This document shows, piece after piece, positions 52,201 through 61,200 of a stretch of 64,000 bases of DNA (positions are counted from its first letter, which is position 1; the number at the start of each line of letters is the position of its first letter). A model generated the notes under the pieces. It did no database searches and was not told the DNA's origin. It saw only the letters and a program-made list of their open reading frames with translations. This DNA comes from Phoronis australis (taxonomy: Eukaryota; Phoronida; Phoronidae). Position numbers and translations under genes: made by a program. The stretch is taken from the NCBI GenBank assembly GCA_002633005.1, contig NMRA01000266.1, positions 460,971 through 524,970 of the forward strand, given 5' to 3'.

Positions 52201-55200
52201 TTGTCGGAAATTCGTTGGGAATTACCGTTGAGGAGCATAAGCCAAAATAAGAACATTAGCAATAGGGTCGTCCCGGATTACGCAGTGACACCCGAATCTC
52301 GCTGTATTTACCCACAATGCCATTAACATCCGTCATGCGCATTTGGTGTCATGTTGTTATTTGTTGTTATCTAGTTGTTTACAAGTTTTTCTCGGACAAA
52401 AATAATTGCCATTTTCTCATTACTCAAAAGCTTCCGCTGTTGTTTTCAAAAATGTTTTCTGTTGGTACCTATGATACAGATTGTAGAGCTAAATTCTAGC
52501 ACTGTATATCATGAAAATGAGAGAAAATACAATTTCACCTGTCCGCCTTATTACGTCCCAAATAGGTGAGATTTCAATTTTCCCACCGGGATTTAATAAT
52601 GCGATTCAATAACGCGTTACCCTTGGTTTATAATATAAACAAAAGTCAAGAATTGATCAAACACAGGGAGTAAGATAACATAACTTTTTAAAATTTTGTG
52701 CTAACGGTTGCTTATCACCCAGATTATTTCTGATGTTAATTGACTGATGGCAAACAGTTGATAAAACTTGGGAACTGATAAGATCCGATAGACAAGTTTA
52801 TTGCACTTGCACAGGACTACAATTTTAGGTATACCAAACCCTGTTTTGGCATGTTAACAGTTATTTAAATCAAATTTCCCATCCAATTCCTTGAAACAAA
52901 ATAATGCTAGATGTAACTCTTGACAACTCTCGAAGTTGAAAACTCCTTTGGAGCAGGCGTGACCTACGCTTATAGCGAATTACAGGGCAACTTTGGGGAA
53001 AACCACCAACCAAGAACCGTAACGTCCCGTCTGTGATACAGGGAGTATGAGTTCTGCACTAATGACGTACCACCCAGGCTCACATAGTCTGCATCAGGCA
53101 GCGTTATTCCCCAACACCACGTCAACAATACTTACTGGACATGGTTGAGTTATTTACAGCGAATTATTTTCAGCACAAAACTCGTTCATAAAAACATTGG
53201 GCAATTTTCAACCTACTTCGTATTGACATGGTCACTAGATGTTGTGTTTTTAACTAGTTCATCAACATGTTTATGGAAAGAATAAGCTTATAGTCAGTGA
53301 TGACAACAAGGAGTCAGCAGAGCTCTTGTATGGCATGACATCACCAACATAAACAAAATCACCAGCTTCACAGTAAATAACATTGGAAATTCCCTTAAGT
53401 TTATCCAAATTGGCAGATGTGATTTAGCTGAAGCAGTGCAATGTCTCAATGATCACTTTACTTAGTACACTACTAACATTTATCCAGACTGTGGTCAGCA
53501 CATCCATTATTGTACTGTTATTTACATAATTGTGTAAATTGTGTTTGCCCTGCAAGGCATAAAATATAGTTTATCAATGCATTTAACAACAGGTCCTAAT
53601 ACAGGGTCTTGAGGAACTCCTTTGCAAGCAGGATACCAGTTCTAAGAGGCACCGTTGATCTTTTAAAAAATATAGTTACAAATGGTCTGGTACATCAACC
53701 AGGCATATGCTGGCTGCGCATGTGGCCCCATTGCACTGATCCCCTGACCTGTAGTTAAAACCGAGCTGAGGAACTAGAAACCTGACTAAGGGTCTAGCAA
53801 TGTGCCCCATTGTGACTCGAACCCACAGCCTTGAGTGAAGGAAGTGCTGGACACTTATCACACTGGGTCACACTGGCTCCTCAATGTCGATCTTTACCCT
53901 CATATAACTTTCTGACAGGTGTGAGTATAAAAAGAACGTGCTTTTTGAGAACAACAATACTGTAGGCTTCCAATTTAGAATTGGTCAGAGTGATGAAGGT
54001 AATCGAATGCTGTCGATAAGTCAATTAACAAACAACTTGCATGCATATTCTGATCTAAAGCAGATATCGAGATTTCTGTGAGTCTCAGTAATTCACCTTA
54101 GCATAAATACCTCCCCCCCTGTTTGAAAATCACATAAATAGTTACTGATTACTTCATCAAAATGAACATTCAGTTATCTACAAATGAGTCTTTAAAACTT
54201 AATTTATCTGAGTAAGGACATTAACAGATCTGTTACAGCTTACATCCTGGAGCTTTTCTTGTTAAACAGTGTCGTAATTTGAATTTTTTAAAGAATAGAT
54301 CTATACTTTGTGGACAATGCCATGCATGTCTTACAGAAATGTAGCCTGGATATCAACACCAGTTTTGTAAGACCGGATAAACTGCCAGTGTTATGACCTC
54401 TCGTGTGTACTTTTTATCTGCTTGATATTTTAACTGATCAGTTAGAGATCCTGTGTCTTTTATATTTAGGTCAAGTGGCAAGTACTAAGGCTTGAAACTC
54501 TTCCATTGATAGTTATTTTGAAAGTCAAGTCCACAGCTGGTGAACTCTAGGACAGTCCAAAGATAATGTTTGTAAATCAAATGTCTTGAATATCTAATTC
54601 CTATGTTATGGGCCGGTTTTCGAACCTGGTTTGCTCAAATTGTGTGGTAAAAATTTCAGAGATGGAGGTTAACCCTAGTGCAACAGACTATGAGCACTCA
54701 TGAGTGCAACTGTTGAAATTCTGTGTAGGTTGTTGAATTGAAATTAAGCAGTAGCCTGAACAGAGTGTGGTATTATTTACCTTCACATTGTAAAAATCTC
54801 TGCTTTGTCTAATAAAATGCAAGTACCTAAACCTACTACTGTGTGCATCACATTCAACTATTCTTGGCGCGATATATTTGAAAATATTTTCGATGACTCG
54901 ATATTTCTGGTTATTAGCCTGCGTCTCAGGCATGTTAAATTTTTTGCTTATTTCAGAAACGCATTGTCCACTATAGTGAAAAGATGTCTAGGATTTGAAA
55001 ATGTTTTCTCATCTGAAGATTCTGTATTTGAATATGGCAGGATTTGATGAGGATTGAATGCTAGATGTCAAATTTAGCTTCGGAGTTTTATAAACTTGCA
55101 CAAAATGTTGTTTGTGCTGCGAAAATGCCCTGTGCTTTCTTCTAGAAATCTGCTGTTTGCTGTACTTTTGACATTAAATTCCAATTGTATCAGCATTTTT

Positions 55201-58200
55201 TTCTTGATATAGAATTTGATGTAAAACAAAAATGTTAAAAAGAACTTCAAACATAAAGTCAAGCTGGCCACTTTGAACATTACTGTGCTATGGACCCTGA
55301 CCCAGTCTGTCATTTTTGCTGCACAACGATTAATCCTTTTGCATAAATTTGCCTAAACGTCCATTTGAAACACTCACAGTAATTAAAAAACGCTCGTTAA
55401 AGCATTATTTTCACACCATTACCCAGGTAGTGATTACAAGCAGGTGTTAAAAAGTAATTTTTAACCTCTGTCTGGGCATCAAGTGACCTATACCTTCTGA
55501 ATAATCAGTGAATGAAAAATCTCAGTCCATGTCATAAAGTGCCAACTGTAATCATTTCCATTCACGTGAACACCATTTTTATGTAGGGAGTCGTTTTTTG
55601 CATTGAATTTAAGTTTCTAAAAACGTCAGATTTGGGTGACTTCCTGTTTTTGATTTTAGGATCTTGCTGGAGTTTTGAAGAGAATTGTGTGCAGTGTTTT
55701 ATATTTGCCTCAAACAACTGAGGTATCAACCATCAAATTCTCTTTTAAAACATTGTCTATAAGTGTTCATTTTAATATCATCTTTGTTAAAAGAAAAATA
55801 AAATTCACCTTTTCCTTGTCCACGTACCATGAAAAGAGTGAAACTTATCAGCCGAATCAACCTAAACATTAAAGAGAAATCAATGTTTAAAATAGATAAG
55901 AGAGCATCAAAAATCAGAATGCCTGAAAAAGACTGATAATGATTTGCCAAGTAATTGAAATCAGCTGAGGTCTCCCGAACCACTCACATGTTTGACAAAG
56001 AAATATTACGTTTAAAGAAATGCTATGAGAAGCAAGAAATTGACACACAGTATATGAAGATTAAGTTTTTGCAAGAGACCCACGAGGTTTGTCAGTTATA
56101 TGAATAATTGAAAAGCCGTGGTTTTGAAGGTTTTTAGAATCTGTAGAGGTTTGTATATCTTTCTCTCAAAACAATTTGTCATTTTGATCTTTAATACTAT
56201 AATTACAAATTTCATTTGGCACTGGCTGTGGTACAAATTCATGGTAACAGAGTGGCTTTATCTGCTAGTCACTTAGAACTGAAACTATTCAGTGAAGATC
56301 CCTTTGGAACCAAAGAACCGTACCTTGATATAGTATGTGTACAGCCATTTCGTCCATATCTCACGGACTTGATTCGCCACTGGGTGTGCCCTCTGTTGTT
56401 GTAGAATAAAACAATAAAAACACTAACAGGGATACTCCTTAATGCTGGGCGATTCCATAACAGGACTGAATGCACCGCTGGTAGATCAATTACAGGGTCT
56501 CTGTTAAGACTAGGTCTGTGGACTTGGATTTCAATTGCTTCTCGTATCCTGCGCTTCCACTTCTCTGGGTGCAGACTTAATATACTGAAGTCCTCCTCAG
56601 AGATCTGGTGATGTAGATCTCTGTCATGCTCTTGGACAGCAGTAATAGGCCTGAGGTTGAAGTTATGGTTGTCCTTAACTCTGGTCGATAACTGGCGACC
56701 CGTGTGTCCAATATAGTTTTCAGTACACTCACTACACTGTCGTGTATTCGTACATCACCCCACGCCTCTCGAGGGGGGGATGACGGTTCTTTCACTGATG
56801 GCAGGATGGACGGAATAGTGTTAAACCGTTTGGGAAACATCTTGATGTTGTGTTTATGGTAGACGGGCTGATTTCTTTCGGAGATTCGTCTGACATAGGA
56901 AATACACACAGTGAAGTTGATGATCGCAGGATCAGCGGGTCGCCCTGACATGTTCATTCCTTGTTACGTACATCGAACATCCAGCCATGATATACGTCGG
57001 CACCCAATGCTCATTTCACATGACGATCCTCAGCTTCCTTCAAAACTGTGTCAATACAATGCCAGTAATTTGCTAAAATATAATACCAAGTTGTATTAGA
57101 AATCTAAAATGCCAATGTTCTGTACCGATGTTTGGTTATTTCTCGTCAGTCTGACATGGGAGTTTTTGTCATGTTCTTGTCTGCATAAATAATCAGCGTT
57201 GTTGCTGTTATCATAAGCTGTAAGCAACGTTCATCATTATCACTATCTTTTTCTTCTATCCTGTAATATCATGATAACGTAAAATTTACTTATTGAAATA
57301 TATACGTATCGCCATTGGTCTAAAGTATAACTAAGGCCAAACAATGCATAATTGCCAAATGTGTTACAAACTAGACAGTAACATTGTGACGTCTAAGAAT
57401 ATAGTGGATGAATTTTAGAGATATTGGGAGTTCTCATGAGGAATTTGAATTTAAATACCGTGATGTGGGAGAATGACCAAAGTGACCATTTGTGTATTAT
57501 GGCTGAAGATCTCAGTACGCACTTCACACTTAAGTGGTATTTGTCTTGCTCACCACCCAAGTCATATAACTTACTGCGATGTATTTTCGTAAGGAATATT
57601 TGCGTGACGTCCACTTTCCGCAAGCCATGGACAGTTGAAACTGCGCAGTCGCGTCAACGACTGAACTAATACTCACGGGATACTAATTATCCGTAAGTGA
57701 TTCTGTAGGAAGTACGTTGTTTTGTGTTACATTCCATGTCATGCTAAAGTGAGTTGCATTTCCTGCCTAAAATTGCTTTGCTAGTACCCATGCCTCGTAA
57801 AATCTTTTTGTAATTTGCAGTTATTTTGATGACTCTTTTCTTAACTGAATGGTCCATTTACAGTGATGTCCTGCTGAATTAAATGGCATATTGATATTGC
57901 GGGTCCATTTATAGTGATGTCCTGCTGAATTAAATGGCATATTGATATTGCGGGTCCATTTATAGTGATGTCCTGCTGAATTAAATGGCATATTGATATT
58001 GCGGGTCCAGTTACAGTGATGTCCTGCTGAATTAAATGGCATATTGATATTGCTGGTCCATTTACAGTGATGTCCTGCTGAATTAGATGGCATATTGATA
58101 TCGCGGGTCCATTTACAGTGATGTCCTGCTGAATTAAATGGCATATTGATATTGCGAGTCCATTTACAGTGATGTCCTGCTGAATTAAATGGCATATTGA

Positions 58201-61200
58201 TATTTCGGGTTTCTTAACAAAGATAGGCTTCTGCCTAGGAAGTAACACGGTCTATTTTTCATAGTCCATTCGTATTAGTGTGCATTCACATCTGTCGTAA
58301 TACGTAACTTTGATGCTATTCAAAAGACAGCTTTCTTACAGATGCATTCATCAGTTACTTTGCCTCTCATTTACAGTTTAAGTATTTGAAACGGCCCATT
58401 TTCATATTGCGTTTCTTAAATTTCCAGAAGTGAGAGAGATGGTGTCCAGTCAGGTGACACCGAGACACCAACAGGAGGCAGCACTAATGGCACGTCTGAT
58501 CAAGCTGAGCTTCCCACCTTGGACGTCCCTGATACAACTGCTCAAGAGTCTGAGAGCAAGTAAGAAACAAATACCTTTGCCACAAGTTTATTTATTTATT
58601 TATTTATTTATTATTATTGTGATATTTAAAATGAGGGTGGCCTCTTCAGTGATAGCACTGCTTTCCAAGAGGGCCCTCAAGTGCTAACTTTTTGCTGAAA
58701 CCTGTAATTTGGCATGGTCAAGCTTAACCTGGTTCTTTCGTTGAATACATGCTCACTTTCTTGACGTTTACATTTCCTGTTGCTGTTAATTGTTTCAGCA
58801 TTGGGTGTTTTCTATACCCTTCCAAAATAGTGTCCTAATGCATTCAAGCAATCTTTAAAATACTAGCATTTCGGAAGGTGATCGTTTGACATTCTATTCT
58901 CAGTACACCACAATGTTCATGTTTATACTGTGCGTGTTCTAAAATGAACGTAGGTGTTCTATTTTAGAACACAAGTGATGCGCTGACGCGTCATTTCGCT
59001 TAGATTGTAGGTGGAGTGCCTCATTCAGTCATGGGTTTTAGTTAGTTGTGCTGTTTAGTGTATTCCATTCACATGTTGATATTGCAGTCAAGACAAGGAG
59101 ACAGAAAGCCAAATTGATGATCTCGGCAAAAAGGAAGGTACTGGTGAGTCTCGTGTTCTGGAAGAAACTGTCCACCCGGAGCAGTTAACTAAACCAGGTA
59201 CTTGGGCCTTGTCTTGTCAAAGGTTGAAAACACAGTTGTAGCAAAGGTGGCCATAAGCAGCTTTTTGTGAACCCAGCCCTGCATATCTTGACTGTGTGGT
59301 ATTCACCTTTAACAATCACCTTCATAAAGTGTGCTAGTAAATTGTGTGCCACTAAGAATCCAAGAGAGGACAGTCTTTGCCAAGGTCAGTCTTAGCCGAG
59401 CTCAGTATTAGCCGAGGTCAGTCTTAGCCGAGGTCAGTCTTAGCCGAGGTCAGTCTTAGCCGAGGTCAGTCTTAGCCGAGATCAGTCTTACAACCATTGA
59501 CAAAATGGGTTCACCCTGCTTGCTAAGTCTTGCAAGACAAGACTGATCGTTAGTTGGGATTTCTAGTGTCCGAATAGTGTCCGAATGGCATGAATGATGG
59601 GTAATATTCTATGGCCAGGTTGGTCAGTATTGAGGTTTATCAGAAGTTGGTCATATCACGTTTCAGTGACAGAGGCTTGGGGCTTGAACAAGATTTGTTT
59701 CTCAAAGAGTGGAAAAGGGTGGGGACGCAGTTTGTCTTTCGTTTCCGTAACCGTGGAACAGACTGGGGGCACGAAACATTTTTCAACCAATCGGAGGCCA
59801 TAAGTATCGGTGGTTGTGTAATGATTTTTGGTGTTGTAGCTCCTGATACAGCTCAGCCCACTGCTCAGACACAAGATCCCATGCCAACAGATGTCGCTAG
59901 TCACACGTCCACAGATGGCAGTAGTGGTGCACAGACAGAGACTTCTCCCCCTGTCTCAGATGACACTCAGGATAACCTTGAAGAGTTTGAAGAGTGGAAG
60001 AAGAAGCGGATGCCAGATATCGGTGAGGAAAGCTTCTTGGTGTTCAGACAAGCTTGCACAATATTACCCATTCATGATCGTACTTTTCTAGTGGTTATAA
60101 GTTACTACATTATCATTGTTGTACCATGCTTGGTCTGTACACTAGTACTTCATTATAGTTGTCGTTTAATGTCGCTATTTTCTCTTAAGTACGGCATTTT
60201 TAAGATATTTATTCAATACTTGGGAAAATATTTATTTTTGCTAATCAGGTGTTAAGATGTGCACTTGTGTTCAGAGCTATAAGTTCCCTAAATGAGTTTT
60301 TCCTTTGATAGCTCGTACTTTTTTCGTGACTTTGTTAATGTAGCAGTTGCGACATCTATTGGACATTACCACAGGATGTTTGTCTCATCTTGGCTCCATG
60401 GTTAAATTATGTGTTGAGCTTGAAAATCCATATTGGAAAGATTAACCAAGCTTAGAATTATGCATCGTCATTCAAGCTTTTGTTCGCTTTACAAGTTTTC
60501 ACAATTTTGAAGACTTCTGCCAACGCCTATTGAATGTGTTCTCCATTGTTACAAAAAAGAAGGACAAGCAACTTTTGTGATCTTTGTACCTGGGTCTAGG
60601 AACATGATTCGTTTCAATGTATAACTTACAAAAGTTTCGTTACATTTTAATTTTAACTGTCAAACTCTGGACCAGGAACTTAAAGCTTGACTAAGCTCGC
60701 TCAAATTTAGTTGAGTACCTCACCACTCATCAGAATTGTTGTCTCCAATAGGGGGCGATGTTGTCACGGAGTCCAGCAATAGTCAAGACATCATCAAACC
60801 AGGCAAGAAGCTGACCAACTTTGCAAGTGCTGAGTGTGGGGCAAAGGTCATGGCCTCTAACCCCGAGGCCAAGAACGCCCCCTATCTGCTGAGTGAGAAT
60901 AAGGATGAATACATGATCAACCCATGCAGCGCTAAGAAGTGGTGAGTTGCGGATCAAGAGTAGTCGTGGCGATTATTGTCAGTTGAATCTCGTTAATAAT
61001 ACTGGCATTTAATGTGTAGGTCAAGCCCTAATGTTGCTGAATTCAATCTGGAAAAAATTATGTTAGCAACTACCAGTCGTCCACGGAAACCATTTTCATT
61101 CATATGAAGGTAATGATGCTTGTGATTTTGATAAACACAACTTTGTTTATTTATGATGTAGCTCACTGCCACTTCACACTATGTGGCAGTGTAGCCGATT

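Larger units (their letters stand above)
45627..58427 (+). other. SUCO: 12.8-kb SUCO intron, transposon- and repeat-rich
   Basis: No exon convincingly joins the flanking phase-2 junction inside this interval. It holds C-rich 24-bp repeats (45690-45770), partial duplications at 46080-46214 and 47095-47210, GTGAAACT repeats (47440-47595), a dead non-LTR reverse transcriptase with a SINE inside it, a GIY-YIG retroelement relic and a 51-bp minisatellite. Weak minus-strand frames at 49402-49599 and 49726-50022 have no recognised domain. Confidence 0.5.

Noticed and set aside
57821-58248. Minus-strand frames of 124 and 135 codons
   Set aside because: Translations of the 51-bp minisatellite; period divisible by three explains the openness. 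No splice or domain support.
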